This document shows positions 52,168 to 61,984 of a stretch of DNA of 64,000 nt, piece after piece; positions within the stretch are counted from its first letter, which is position 1; each line of letters opens with the position of its first letter. The translations under genes were made by a program, and so were the position numbers. The stretch is taken from assembly GCF_014652875.1 (NCBI RefSeq), contig NZ_BMZQ01000001.1:496001-560000 (forward strand), read 5' to 3'. The DNA is from Tianweitania populi. GTDB lineage: Bacteria > Pseudomonadota > Alphaproteobacteria > Rhizobiales > Rhizobiaceae. The notes below the pieces were generated by a model. That model was not told the DNA's origin, searched no databases, and saw only the letters and a list, made by a program, of their open reading frames with translations.

Positions 52168-54375
52168 ATGAACGAGGTCAAGCCGGTGCGCGGCGAGTTG
52201 AAGGTCGGCGCAGTGGACGTGTCTGAACCGTCGGGCGGCAACCCCGATCGCTTCGTCAATCGCGAATTCTCCTGGCTGCAGTTCAATCGCCGCGTTCTGG
52301 AAGAATCGCAAAATCCGCGCCATCCGCTGCTCGAGCGCATCCGGTTCCTGTCGATCTCGGCTGCCAATCTCGACGAGTTCTTCATGGTTCGCGTCGCAGG
52401 CCTTGCAGGGCAGGTGCGCCAGGGCATCGCCGAAAAATCCGCCGACGGCCGCACGCCGGAAGAGCAGCTGGAGAACATCCTGCTCGAAGTCGGCCGCCTG
52501 CAGGAAGATCAGGAAGCCAGCCTTGGCCAGCTCGGGCAGTTGCTGAAGGCTGAAGGCATTGAGACCGTTAAGCCCAACGCGCTCGCCAAGGATGAAAAGG
52601 CTTGGCTCGAAGCCCATTTCATGGACGCGATCTTCCCGGTTCTCACGCCGATGTCGATCGATCCGGCGCACCCGTTTCCGTTCATCCCGAATCTCGGCTT
52701 CACCATGGCGCTGGCGCTCAAGCACAAGCGCTTGAACGAGACCATGACGGCACTGGTGCGCATGCCGCCCGCTCTGCGCCGCCTGATCCGTCTGCCGGAA
52801 AAGGACAAGCAGATCCGGCTCGTTTTGCTTGAAGACGCCGTCGAGTTGTTCATCGGCAAGCTGTTTCCAGGCTATCAGATGACGGCGTCGGGCACATTCC
52901 GCATTATCCGCGACAGTGATATCGAGGTGGAGGAAGAAGCCGAAGATCTCGTCCGCTTCTTTGAAACCGCCCTGAAGCGCCGCCGTCGCGGCCAGGTAAT
53001 CCGCATCGAGTTCGACAGCGGAACGCCGGCCGAGCTGCGGGCTTTCGTGGCGCGCGAGCTGGCGGTGCCGGAAAGCCGTGTCAGCGTGTTGCGCGGGCCC
53101 CTTGCGCTCAACCAGATCTCGGAACTCACATCGATCCCGCGCGATGACCTGAAATTCGTGCCCTACAATCCGCGCTTTCCCGAGCGTGTGCGTGACCGCA
53201 ATGGCGACTGTTTTGCGGCGATCCGGGAAAAAGACATCATCGTCCACCACCCCTATGAGAGCTTCGACGTGGTGGTGCAGTATCTGCGCCAAGCCGCCGC
53301 CGATCCGGACGTGCTGGCAATCAAGCAGACGCTTTACCGCACCTCGAACGACAGCCCGATCGTGCGCGCGCTGGCGGATGCGGCGGAAGCCGGCAAGTCG
53401 GTGACCGCTCTGGTAGAGCTGAAGGCGCGCTTCGACGAGGAGGCCAACATCCGCTGGGCGCGCGATCTCGAGCGCGCCGGCGTACAGGTCGTGTTCGGCT
53501 TCGTGGAGCTAAAAACGCATGCCAAGATGTCGCTGGTAGTGCGGCGCGAAGAAGGGAAGCTGCGCAACTACGTGCATCTCGGAACCGGCAACTACCATCC
53601 GATCACCGCGCGCATCTACACCGATCTGTCCTACTTCACCTGCGACCCGCAGCTCGCCCGGGATGTGTCGCAGGTGTTCAATTTCATCACCGGCTATGCA
53701 GAGCCGACGGAAGAGATGCGGCTGGCGATTTCGCCATTCACGCTGCGCTCCAGCATCATCAAGAACATCGCAGCCGAGATCGAGCACGCCAAGGCAGGCC
53801 GTCCGGCGCAGATCTGGATGAAGATGAACTCGCTGGTCGATCCTGAGATCATCGATGCGCTCTATGATGCGAGCAGCGCCGGTGTGGACATCGACCTCGT
53901 TGTGCGCGGCATTTGCTGTTTGCGACCGCAGGTGCCCGGACTGTCGGAAAACATCCGCGTCAAGTCGATTATCGGCCGCTTCCTCGAACACAGCCGCATC
54001 TTCTGCTTTGGCAATGGCGGTGGTCTGCCTTCGGATGGGGCGTTGGTTTACATCGGCTCTGCCGATCTTATGCCGCGCAATCTCGACCGCCGCGTCGAGA
54101 CCTTGGTGCCCATCACCAATCCGACTGTGCATGAACAGGTTCTCGGGCAGATCATGCTGGGCAACATCATGGACAACCAGCAAAGCTTTGAAGTACTGGC
54201 CGACGGCACGTCCCGCCGTATGGAATGGGACGGCAGCGAGGAAGCGTTCAACGCGCAGGAATATTTCATGACGAACCCGAGCCTGTCAGGCCGAGGCGAT
54301 GCGCTGAAACAATCCGCACCCAAACGCATTACCCGCCAGAAGCGTAAGAAAGGGAGCGTTGAAGGCAACGCATGA
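52168..54375 (+). CDS. ppk: Polyphosphate kinase 1
   Basis: PPK1 (735 residues) polymerises the gamma-phosphate of ATP into polyphosphate. The N domain begins [20 protein letters not shown]; the catalytic C domains hold [16 protein letters not shown] and the phosphohistidine in [15 protein letters not shown]. Two Arg/Lys-rich catalytic regions ([18 protein letters not shown] and the segment near [13 protein letters not shown]) are intact. The ATG at 52168 has GGGAG eight bases upstream. It overlaps ppx by four bases. Confidence 0.96.
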   Translation: MNEVKPVRGELKVGAVDVSEPSGGNPDRFVNREFSWLQFNRRVLEESQNPRHPLLERIRFLSISAANLDEFFMVRVAGLAGQVRQGIAEKSADGRTPEEQLENILLEVGRLQEDQEASLGQLGQLLKAEGIETVKPNALAKDEKAWLEAHFMDAIFPVLTPMSIDPAHPFPFIPNLGFTMALALKHKRLNETMTALVRMPPALRRLIRLPEKDKQIRLVLLEDAVELFIGKLFPGYQMTASGTFRIIRDSDIEVEEEAEDLVRFFETALKRRRRGQVIRIEFDSGTPAELRAFVARELAVPESRVSVLRGPLALNQISELTSIPRDDLKFVPYNPRFPERVRDRNGDCFAAIREKDIIVHHPYESFDVVVQYLRQAAADPDVLAIKQTLYRTSNDSPIVRALADAAEAGKSVTALVELKARFDEEANIRWARDLERAGVQVVFGFVELKTHAKMSLVVRREEGKLRNYVHLGTGNYHPITARIYTDLSYFTCDPQLARDVSQVFNFITGYAEPTEEMRLAISPFTLRSSIIKNIAAEIEHAKAGRPAQIWMKMNSLVDPEIIDALYDASSAGVDIDLVVRGICCLRPQVPGLSENIRVKSIIGRFLEHSRIFCFGNGGGLPSDGALVYIGSADLMPRNLDRRVETLVPITNPTVHEQVLGQIMLGNIMDNQQSFEVLADGTSRRMEWDGSEEAFNAQEYFMTNPSLSGRGDALKQSAPKRITRQKRKKGSVEGNA

Positions 54376-55889
54376 TCGCCATCTCTCAAGGGCGTCTGCA
54401 AGACCGTCGTCCGATCTCCATCATCGACATCGGATCGAATTCGATCCGACTGGTTATCTATGAGGGCATCGCCCGGTCGCCGACTGTGCTGTTCAACGAA
54501 AAGATGCTGGCGGGTCTCGGCCGCGGCATTGTTTCGACGGGCAGGCTCGATCCCGAAGCCGTGCAGCGCTCGGTCGAAGAGTTCCGTCGTTTTCGGGCCC
54601 TTGCCGAACAGGCCGGCTCCGAAAGCCTGCATGTCATCGCCACCGCCGCTGCCCGCGAAGCGGAAAATGGCCCGGACTTCATCCGTCGCGCTGAGGACAT
54701 TCTCGGCGTTGACATCAAGGTGCTGAGCGGGCGCGAAGAAGCCTATTACTCGGCCCTTGGCGTCATCTCCGGCTTCCATGATCCAGACGGCATCGCCGGC
54801 GATCTCGGCGGCGGCAGTCTGGAACTGGTGGATGTCGAAGGTGACGTGATCGGCGACGGCATCACGCTGCCGTTGGGCGGCCTTCGCTTGCAGGACGTGA
54901 CCAAGGGCTCGCCGCAAGCGGCCGTGGAGGTCATCCGCAAGCAGTTGGCGCGCGCCGATCTGCTGGAAGACGGCGAAAATCGCACCTTCTACGCGGTGGG
55001 CGGCACCTGGCGAAATCTTGCCCGCCTGCACATGATCTCGACCGGTTACCCGCTCAATGTCATGCATCATTATGAGATGGATCTGGAAAGCACCGCGCCG
55101 TTCCTGCGGCAGGTCGCGCGCGGCGAGCTGGACAAGATGAAGGGGATCAATCTGATCTCCAAGAATCGCCGCAGCCTGCTGCCTTACGGTGCTGCCGCTC
55201 TGCAGGAAATTGCTGCGGTCATGAAGCCGTCGCGCATCGTCGTGTCGGCACTCGGCGTTCGCGAGGGCTACCTGTATTCGCTGTTGACCGAGGAAGAGCG
55301 CAAGGCCGACCCGCTGGTCTCGGCAGCGGAAGAACTGGCGACCTTGCGCGCCCGCTCAGTCACGCACGCGCATGAGCTTGCCGCCTGGACCGGCGAGACG
55401 CTACGGGCGCTTGGCGTGAAGGAGACCGCAGACGAAGCGCGCCTGCGTCACACCGCCTGTCTCGTGGCCGATATCGGCTGGCGGGCCCATCCCGAATATC
55501 GCGGCGTGCAGTCGCTGAACATCATCGCGCATGCGTCATTTATCGGGGTCGATCATCCCGGCCGCGCTTTTATCGCATTGGCCAATTTGTTCCGCCACGA
55601 AGGCGTGTTCCAGGATGGTTTTGCGCCCGAACTCGCCACGCTTGCAGGCACGCATTACCTTGAGCGTGCGCGTCTGCTCGGCGCCATGATGCGCGTGGTC
55701 TACCTGCTGTCAGCTTCCATGCCGGGCGTGCTGCCACAGCTAAAATGGGTGAAGCAGCCGAACGGCAACCTCGCGCTTGTTTTGCCGAAGGCGCTAGCCC
55801 ATCTTGCCGGCGAGCGGCCCGAAGGCCGGGTGGCGCAGCTTGCCAAGGTTAGCGGCAAGGCGCTGGAGATGCTGGTCGCCGATCAATGA
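54372..55889 (+). CDS. ppx: Exopolyphosphatase / pppGpp phosphohydrolase family
   Basis: Ppx (505 residues) removes terminal phosphates from polyphosphate. The ASKHA-fold motifs [17 protein letters not shown] and [15 protein letters not shown] are complete, and the helical HD-like C-terminal half is present. The overlap with ppk means both synthesis and breakdown are set by one transcript. The family also includes GppA; context favours Ppx. Confidence 0.95.
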   Translation: MIAISQGRLQDRRPISIIDIGSNSIRLVIYEGIARSPTVLFNEKMLAGLGRGIVSTGRLDPEAVQRSVEEFRRFRALAEQAGSESLHVIATAAAREAENGPDFIRRAEDILGVDIKVLSGREEAYYSALGVISGFHDPDGIAGDLGGGSLELVDVEGDVIGDGITLPLGGLRLQDVTKGSPQAAVEVIRKQLARADLLEDGENRTFYAVGGTWRNLARLHMISTGYPLNVMHHYEMDLESTAPFLRQVARGELDKMKGINLISKNRRSLLPYGAAALQEIAAVMKPSRIVVSALGVREGYLYSLLTEEERKADPLVSAAEELATLRARSVTHAHELAAWTGETLRALGVKETADEARLRHTACLVADIGWRAHPEYRGVQSLNIIAHASFIGVDHPGRAFIALANLFRHEGVFQDGFAPELATLAGTHYLERARLLGAMMRVVYLLSASMPGVLPQLKWVKQPNGNLALVLPKALAHLAGERPEGRVAQLAKVSGKALEMLVADQ

Positions 55890-55900
55890 CGCACTGAAAC

Positions 55901-55925
55901 AAGGCTGAAGATGATCTTCAGCCTT
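55901..55925. terminator. Hairpin between convergent ppx and rnd
   Basis: AAGGCTGAAG and CTTCAGCCTT form a perfect 10-bp stem with a 5-nt loop. It includes the rnd stop codon and lies 12 bases past the ppx stop. No strong T-run follows on either strand (GTTTCAG on minus), so it is a weak bidirectional terminator candidate. Confidence 0.55.
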
Positions 55926-57075
55926 GTGCCTCGACCACGGCAATCCGGCGCTTCTCGAACTTGAGCGCCACCTGTCCCTTGATGAGCTTCAGCGCCTGTT
56001 CGCCGAACACTTCGCGACGCCAGCCCTGAAGGGCGGGTACATTGGCGTCTTCGCCCTTTGACGCGATTTGTTCGATATCGTCGCTGGAAGCCAGCATTTT
56101 CGGTGCCACCGACTGCTGTTCGGCCACAATGCGCAAGAGAACCTTCAACAGCTCAGCACCGGCGCTCGTGCCTTCAGCCGGCTGCGCATAGCGCGGCAGC
56201 TTCGGCATCTCGTCCTTGGGGATGGCGAGGGCGGTGTTGATGACGGCGAGAAGTTCGGTGGCCGTAGACGACCGCTCCCAGCCCTTCGGCGTCGTGCGCA
56301 GCCGTCCAAGCGCATGCGCATCCTTTGGCTGCTGCTGGGCAATCTCGTAGATGGCATCGTCTTTGAGCACACGTCCGCGCGGCACGTTGCGGCTGCGGGC
56401 TTCGCGCTCGCGCCACGCTGCGACATGCTGCACGACTGCGAGTTCGACCGGCTTGCGCAGCCGCATCTTCAGCCGCTTCCAGGCGTCTTCCGGCTTCAGA
56501 TCATAGGTCTCGGTGGCCGTCAGGATGCCGGTTTCCTCGGTCAGCCAATGTGCACGGTCTTCCTGCTCAAGCTGCGACTTGAGGTGGAGATAGACCGGGA
56601 TGAGATAGGTCACATCGGCCAGCGCATATTCGAGCTGCTTGTCGGACAGGGGCCGATGCCGCCAGTCCGTAAAGCGTGACGACTTGTCGAGATGCGCGCC
56701 GGTGATCTTCTGCACCAGCTGGTCATAAGAGACGCTCTCGCCGAAGCCGCACACCATCGCCGCGATCTGGCTGTCGAACACAGGCGAGGGCACCAGGCCG
56801 CCGAGGTGGAAGATGATCTCGATGTCCTGTCGCGCGGCATGAAAGACCTTCATGACTGACGGGTTTGCCATCAACCGAAAGAAGGGCGCGAGGTCTAGGC
56901 CTTCCGCAAGAGGGTCGATCAGAGCGTTGCGCTCAGGCGTCGCCATCTGGATGAGGCAGAGCTCAGGCCAGAATGTGGTTTCGCGGATGAACTCCGTATC
57001 AACCGTCACGAAGTCCGCCTGCTCGAAGTCTGCAATGGCGTCTTCGAGTTCTGCCTGGGTCTGGATAAGGTTCAT
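55918..57075 (-). CDS. rnd: Ribonuclease D
   Basis: RNase D (385 residues) is a 3'-5' exonuclease that trims tRNA precursors. The DEDDy residues are in FVTVDTEFIRETTF, KVFHAARQDIEI, and YALADVTYLIPVY; one or two HRDC domains follow (REREARSRNVPRGRVLKDD). The ATG at 57075 starts directly at MNLIQTQAELE; the frame open to 57129 lacks conservation. Confidence 0.95.
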   Translation of the reverse strand: MNLIQTQAELEDAIADFEQADFVTVDTEFIRETTFWPELCLIQMATPERNALIDPLAEGLDLAPFFRLMANPSVMKVFHAARQDIEIIFHLGGLVPSPVFDSQIAAMVCGFGESVSYDQLVQKITGAHLDKSSRFTDWRHRPLSDKQLEYALADVTYLIPVYLHLKSQLEQEDRAHWLTEETGILTATETYDLKPEDAWKRLKMRLRKPVELAVVQHVAAWREREARSRNVPRGRVLKDDAIYEIAQQQPKDAHALGRLRTTPKGWERSSTATELLAVINTALAIPKDEMPKLPRYAQPAEGTSAGAELLKVLLRIVAEQQSVAPKMLASSDDIEQIASKGEDANVPALQGWRREVFGEQALKLIKGQVALKFEKRRIAVVEAQG

Positions 57076-57150
57076 AAAACTGCTTTCGATTCCGTTTGCG
57101 CAGTTTTCAGCGCAAGCGCGGCACGTCAAGGCCGCGAGACGCCATTTGCG

Positions 57151-58398
57151 TCATTCGCCCGCAAGAGGCGCCGACGAATTGCGGGTGCGGCGCGTCAGCC
57201 GTGAAAACAAGGGCGACGTGCGCAACAGCGCGGTGAAGCGGCTTCGCCTTGATGCCGGCACGGGCTCGCGAACGAACATGCGGTAGATCGTAATCACGAT
57301 CAGAACGGCATAAACCATGCCGGTAAAAACGAACAGTGCAGGCGGACCGAATACCTGCATGACATAGGCTGCGATCACTGGGCCGGCGATGGCGCCGATG
57401 GAGTAGAACAGCATCAGCGCTGCTGTCACCAGCACATACTCACCCTTTTCCGCGTAGTCGTTGGCATGCGCGGCGCACAGCGAAAACAGCGTCATCGCAA
57501 AGGCGCCGAAGATGAAGACGAGCGCAAAGTTGGCCAGCACGTTGCTGCCGGCCAGAAAGGCCAGCGCGAAGGCGGCGATCATCGACACTGCCGTGACGAT
57601 CAGCAGCACCTTGCGGCGGTCCCAGCGATCGGACAGCGAACCCAGCGGATATTGCAGAAGCACGCTGCCGATGATGCCGGCACTGACGAAGATCACGATA
57701 TTGGCTTCCGACATGCCGAGCTGCTGCGCATAAACGGGCGCGAGCGTGCGGAAAGAGCCATTGGTGACGCCGACCGCAACGCAGCCGATGGCGGCCAGCG
57801 GCGAGATGGCCCAGGCGCGCTTCAGGTCGAGCTTGACCTCGTCCGGCGCGACCGGGTTCGAGCGATCACCGAGCGAAACCGGCACAAGGGACAGGGTGAT
57901 CATCATCGTCATGATGCAGAAGATCGCATAGCCTTCCGTTCCGACGATCGGGATCAGGAACTGGCACCCGGTGACTGAACTGACATCGACGATGCGGTAG
58001 AGCGCCAGGACACGGGCGCGGTCCTTGTTCGACGCACCCTGGTTGAGCCAGCTTTCCATGACGGTGAACAGGCCGGAAAAGCAGAAGCCGGTGACGAAGC
58101 GCACGCCGGCCCATACAAGCGGGTCAATCCACAGGATCAGCATCAGCGTTGCGGCGGAGGCGATTGCGGCGAGCGTTGCAAAGGCGCGGACATGGCCGAC
58201 GGCCTGCATGATGCGGGTGATCCACAGGCAGCCGATGAAAAACCCTGCGAAGTAGGAGGTTCCCATCCAGCCGATCATGGAAGGCTGGAAGCCTTCGGCG
58301 GCGCCCCGAACGGCGATCAAGGTTGCCTGCAAACCATTGCCGCCGAGCAGGATCCCGGCAGCAATCAGGAGGGGTATGAGGGGGCGCAGCGTCGACAT
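57151..58398 (-). CDS. MFS transporter (YcaD-like)
   Basis: This 415-residue carrier has twelve hydrophobic helices in two halves. The loop 2-3 motif region and YPLGSLSDRWDRRKVLL in the second half mark the major facilitator superfamily, and ESWLNQGASNKDRARVLALYRIV resembles the YcaD subgroup. The ATG at 58398 starts the first helix (LIPLLIAAGILLGGNGLQ); the open frame extends to 58491. The substrate is unknown. Divergent from aspS. Confidence 0.9.
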   Translation of the reverse strand: MSTLRPLIPLLIAAGILLGGNGLQATLIAVRGAAEGFQPSMIGWMGTSYFAGFFIGCLWITRIMQAVGHVRAFATLAAIASAATLMLILWIDPLVWAGVRFVTGFCFSGLFTVMESWLNQGASNKDRARVLALYRIVDVSSVTGCQFLIPIVGTEGYAIFCIMTMMITLSLVPVSLGDRSNPVAPDEVKLDLKRAWAISPLAAIGCVAVGVTNGSFRTLAPVYAQQLGMSEANIVIFVSAGIIGSVLLQYPLGSLSDRWDRRKVLLIVTAVSMIAAFALAFLAGSNVLANFALVFIFGAFAMTLFSLCAAHANDYAEKGEYVLVTAALMLFYSIGAIAGPVIAAYVMQVFGPPALFVFTGMVYAVLIVITIYRMFVREPVPASRRSRFTALLRTSPLFSRLTRRTRNSSAPLAGE

Positions 58399-58636
58399 GA
58401 ACTTCCAAGGCGGGGCATAAGCCAAGCAATATGGAGCGCAGAACGGCCATATTGCGATCCAAAACGCACGGATTAGCTGTACCAGTAGCATTCATTTGCG
58501 GATGGGGAAGAACAGGATTGCGCCCCATGAGAGCGCGTTCTTGACAAACCGGACCCTGCATGCGCTTTTCGCGCCGATTTTGGTCCCCGCAACTTGTGGG
58601 TGACTTCCAGCGCATCCGTACCACCCGGGAACTGTC

Positions 58637-60424
58637 ATGCACCGCTATCGCAGCCACACCTGCGCTCAACTCCGTAAGGCCGATGTCGGCCAGACCGTCC
58701 GTCTGTCCGGCTGGGTTCATCGCGTCCGCGACCATGGCGGTCTCCTTTTCATCGACCTGCGCGATCATTACGGCTTGACCCAGATCGTCGCCGATCCGGA
58801 TTCGCCCTGCTTCAAGATCGCGGAAACGGTTCGCGGCGAATGGGTGATCCGCGTTGATGGCGAGGTCAAAGAGCGCCTGGCCGATACCGCCAACGCCAAC
58901 CTGCCGACCGGCGAGATCGAGATCTTCGCCAAGGAAATGGAAGTGCTGTCGGCCGCCAAGGAGCTGCCGCTCCCCGTTTTCGGCGAGCCGGACTATCCCG
59001 AAGACATCCGCCTGAAATACCGCTTCCTCGATCTGCGCCGCGATACGCTGCACAAGAACATCGTTCAGCGCACCAAGATCATCGCCGAGATGCGCAAGCG
59101 CATGAACGAGTCGGCCTTTACCGAGTTCTCGACGCCGATCCTGACAGCTTCGAGCCCGGAAGGCGCGCGCGACTTCCTTGTGCCGTCGCGCATCCATCCC
59201 GGCACCTTCTACGCGCTGCCGCAGGCGCCGCAGCAGTATAAGCAGCTGATCATGGTGTCGGGCTTCGACCGCTATTTCCAGATCGCGCCCTGCTTCCGCG
59301 ACGAGGATCCGCGCGCCGACCGTTTGCCTGGCGAGTTCTACCAGCTCGACCTGGAAATGAGCTTCGTGGAACAGGAAGACATCCTGCAGACCATGGAGCC
59401 GGTGCTGCGCGGCGTGTTCGAGACGTTTGCCGAGGGCAAGCCCGTTACGCAGTCTTTCCCGCGCATCAAGTATGATGACGCGATCCGCAAGTATGGCTCC
59501 GACAAGCCTGACCTGCGCAACCCCATCGAGATGCAGGCGGTGTCCGAGCATTTCGCAGGCTCGGGCTTCAAGGTCTTCGCAGGCATCCTCGCCAACGATC
59601 CGAAGGCGGAAGTCTGGGCTATTCCCGCCAAGACCGGCGGCAGCCGCGCGTTCTGCGACCGCATGAACTCCTGGGCGCAAGGCGAAGGGCAGCCGGGTCT
59701 CGGCTACATCTTCTGGCGCAAGGAAGGCGACAAGATTGAAGGCGCTGGGCCGATCGCCAAGAACATCGGCGAAGAGCGTACCGAAGCCATCCGTCAGCAG
59801 CTCGGCCTGGAAGACGGCGATTCCGCCTTCTTCGTCGCCGGCAACCCCGCGAAGTTCTACAAGTTCGCAGGCGATGCCCGCACGCGGGCCGGCGAGGAGC
59901 TGAACCTGGTTGATCGCGAGCAGTTCGCCCTGTGCTGGATCATCGACTTCCCGTTCTTCGAATGGAACGAGGACGAGAAGAAGATCGACTTCGCGCATAA
60001 CCCGTTCTCCATGCCGCAAGGCGGCATCGAGGCGTTGAACGGGCAGGATCCGCTGTCGATCAAGGCGTTCCAGTACGACATGGTCTGCAACGGCTTCGAG
60101 ATCGCGTCCGGCGGTATCCGCAACCACCTCCCGGAAACGATGGTGAAGGCGTTCGAGATGGTCGGCCTGTCGCGCGAAACGGTGGAAGAGCGCTTCGGCG
60201 GCCTTTACCGAGCATTCCAGTACGGCGCCCCGCCCCATGGCGGCATGGCGGCTGGTGTGGACCGCGTGGTGATGCTTCTGTGCGGCGCCAAGAACCTGCG
60301 CGAGATCACCATGTTCCCGATGAACCAGCAGGCCTATGATCTGCTGATGGGCGCACCGTCGGAAGCCACGCCGCAGCAGCTGCGCGAGCTTGAGCTGCGC
60401 ACCGCGCCGAAGAAGAAGGACTGA
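58637..60424 (+). CDS. aspS: Aspartyl-tRNA synthetase
   Basis: AspRS (595 residues) has the N-terminal OB fold ([35 protein letters not shown]), the class II motifs ([23 protein letters not shown] and GVDRVVMLL) and the bacterial GAD insert. The length is the bacterial type. Genomes that use GatCAB often have a non-discriminating form; the sequence alone does not settle this. A -35-like TTGACA lies at 58541-58546, with a poor -10. Confidence 0.97.
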   Translation: MHRYRSHTCAQLRKADVGQTVRLSGWVHRVRDHGGLLFIDLRDHYGLTQIVADPDSPCFKIAETVRGEWVIRVDGEVKERLADTANANLPTGEIEIFAKEMEVLSAAKELPLPVFGEPDYPEDIRLKYRFLDLRRDTLHKNIVQRTKIIAEMRKRMNESAFTEFSTPILTASSPEGARDFLVPSRIHPGTFYALPQAPQQYKQLIMVSGFDRYFQIAPCFRDEDPRADRLPGEFYQLDLEMSFVEQEDILQTMEPVLRGVFETFAEGKPVTQSFPRIKYDDAIRKYGSDKPDLRNPIEMQAVSEHFAGSGFKVFAGILANDPKAEVWAIPAKTGGSRAFCDRMNSWAQGEGQPGLGYIFWRKEGDKIEGAGPIAKNIGEERTEAIRQQLGLEDGDSAFFVAGNPAKFYKFAGDARTRAGEELNLVDREQFALCWIIDFPFFEWNEDEKKIDFAHNPFSMPQGGIEALNGQDPLSIKAFQYDMVCNGFEIASGGIRNHLPETMVKAFEMVGLSRETVEERFGGLYRAFQYGAPPHGGMAAGVDRVVMLLCGAKNLREITMFPMNQQAYDLLMGAPSEATPQQLRELELRTAPKKKD

Positions 60425-60429
60425 GGCGG

Positions 60430-60494
60430 GCGGCTTTTCAGCCGCTTCATCTCTTCTCGAGACAAACAAAAAAGCCCGGCGTGAGCCGGGCTTT
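60430..60494 (+). terminator. aspS terminator (bidirectional)
   Basis: A small hairpin GCGGCT/AGCCGC (60430-60445) is followed by the strong stem AAAGCCCGGC/GCCGGGCTTT (60471-60480 and 60485-60494) with a 4-nt loop, flanked by A-run and T-run. It can stop transcription from both aspS and the convergent gene at 60519. Confidence 0.9.
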
Positions 60495-60518
60495 TTTGTT
60501 GAAGCGGTTCAACCGTTC

Positions 60519-61718
60519 TCAATCGTTGGCGGTGACGCTGACGCCGAGCTGGTTGATGATCGCCTTGGGCGCATCCGGGCCGCGCGCCATCATGCCGGTT
60601 GCGGCAAGCTGGGCGAAGGGCAGGGGCTGAGCCGGCTTCGCGGTGATCTGCAGGCTTTTCGGATCATCCAGGAAGCTGTTGACGGCAGCGGTTACCGATT
60701 GCGCAAATTCCGGCATGTTGAGCTGAGCGAGACCGAACGGAACGATCGCCTTGGCCTGATTGACGAGGGCTTCCGGCGTCGTGTTCTGCTTCTTGGCGAT
60801 GGCGCCAATGACCTTTTCGGTCAGCGAATCGTCTTCGAAGCGGATGGTGGCCTGGTTGAAGATCACCTGCTGCATCAGGCCGAGCATCGCCATGCCTTGA
60901 GCGGACTGATCGGCTTCAGGCGCTGCCGCCATCTTCTCGGTGGTTTCGCGCATGGTCTTGATCAGTGCCGGCGTGTAACCGCCGAGATCGAAGGTGATGC
61001 TGAGCGTGCCGGCATCGTCGACGATGAAGTCGTTCTTCTTGATCAGAAGCTTGCCGTCCTTGGTGTTCCAGGAGGCTTCCATCTGGATCTTGCCGGTAAC
61101 GGTCTCGTAGCCGAGATCCGAGAGGGTTGGCTTCACATCCGGCGTTGCCAGTTCAAACAGGTCGCTGCTGAAACGGTTGGCCGCGATCGTGATGTCATAA
61201 GCGCCGCTGCCGGCCGTGGTCTCGGTCGCCGAGCTGCTGAGGTCTTCGATCGTCAGCACGCGCTTGCCGCCGAGTTCAACAGTCGCGCTGTCGGCCTTGG
61301 CGTTCTCATATGGCGTCATGCCGGCGGCGGCAGCGGCATCGAACGGCAACTGCGCGCCCTTGACTTCGATACCCTTGGCCGTGACCGTCGCGCCTTCCTG
61401 CATGACGGAATAATCCGATAGGGCGATTGAGCCGACGAGGTAATGATCGCTTTCTTCCGAAATGTCGGAGAAGGTCACGTCGCCGAGCTGAACCGGCTGT
61501 GTCGCGCCAGGAACCGTGCCCTTCACGCCCTTCGCAACCACTTCCGACTCGTCGCCGGTCAGGTCGCTCCATTCCAGGATCGTGCCCTGTTCGGCCGACA
61601 GCGCCTTCAAGCGCGTACCGAACTGCTCGAGCTCGAAGGCCTGCGCACCCGTGATGGGCAAGATGAGCGCAAGCGCGGTGAAAGACAGGGTTGAAGCCAG
61701 CGGCAAACGAATGGTCAT
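60519..61718 (-). CDS. Conserved secreted protein of unknown function
   Basis: This 399-residue protein has a signal peptide (1-27, ending GAQA). The mature part is rich in Thr, Ser, Ala and acidic residues, with alternating beta-like segments in the first two thirds (VVAKGVKGTVPGATQPVQLGD and SATVELGGKRVLTIEDLSS) and a helical Ala/Gln-rich last third. No catalytic motif or membrane segment is seen. I do not recognise it; a periplasmic or outer-membrane-associated role fits. It is divergent from parC. Confidence 0.75.
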   Translation of the reverse strand: MTIRLPLASTLSFTALALILPITGAQAFELEQFGTRLKALSAEQGTILEWSDLTGDESEVVAKGVKGTVPGATQPVQLGDVTFSDISEESDHYLVGSIALSDYSVMQEGATVTAKGIEVKGAQLPFDAAAAAGMTPYENAKADSATVELGGKRVLTIEDLSSSATETTAGSGAYDITIAANRFSSDLFELATPDVKPTLSDLGYETVTGKIQMEASWNTKDGKLLIKKNDFIVDDAGTLSITFDLGGYTPALIKTMRETTEKMAAAPEADQSAQGMAMLGLMQQVIFNQATIRFEDDSLTEKVIGAIAKKQNTTPEALVNQAKAIVPFGLAQLNMPEFAQSVTAAVNSFLDDPKSLQITAKPAQPLPFAQLAATGMMARGPDAPKAIINQLGVSVTAND

Positions 61719-61984
61719 GCTGATGATCCCGTTAAAACAATGGTTCGGTCACTCTTGATCGTTTCAATCCGAGATCATCCCGGCAAGAGCAAGGCGAATC
61801 GTGTTCGAAGATGATGATGGGCAAGAATTTCAGCGCTCTGCCCGTAACACCGGCACTTTGCTGAAACTGAGTACGAAAAGCAAACGCGCTTCTATCCACA
61901 GAACTCACAGGCTGAACGGCTGGTTTACGCCGCTGTTCTGATCTTGTTCTTGCCGCGAATCGCTGCGACCGTTACGCCGAAACC

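Noticed and set aside
51781-53292. A long frame making the NDUFS6-like protein 503 residues
   Set aside because: Only the last 81 residues match the zinc protein, with a good ribosome-binding site before ATG 52026; the rest is antisense to ppk.
58124-60469. A 781-codon open frame on the minus strand across aspS
   Set aside because: It is antisense to aspS, whose plus-strand translation has all class II synthetase motifs; GC-rich codons make long antisense frames common here.
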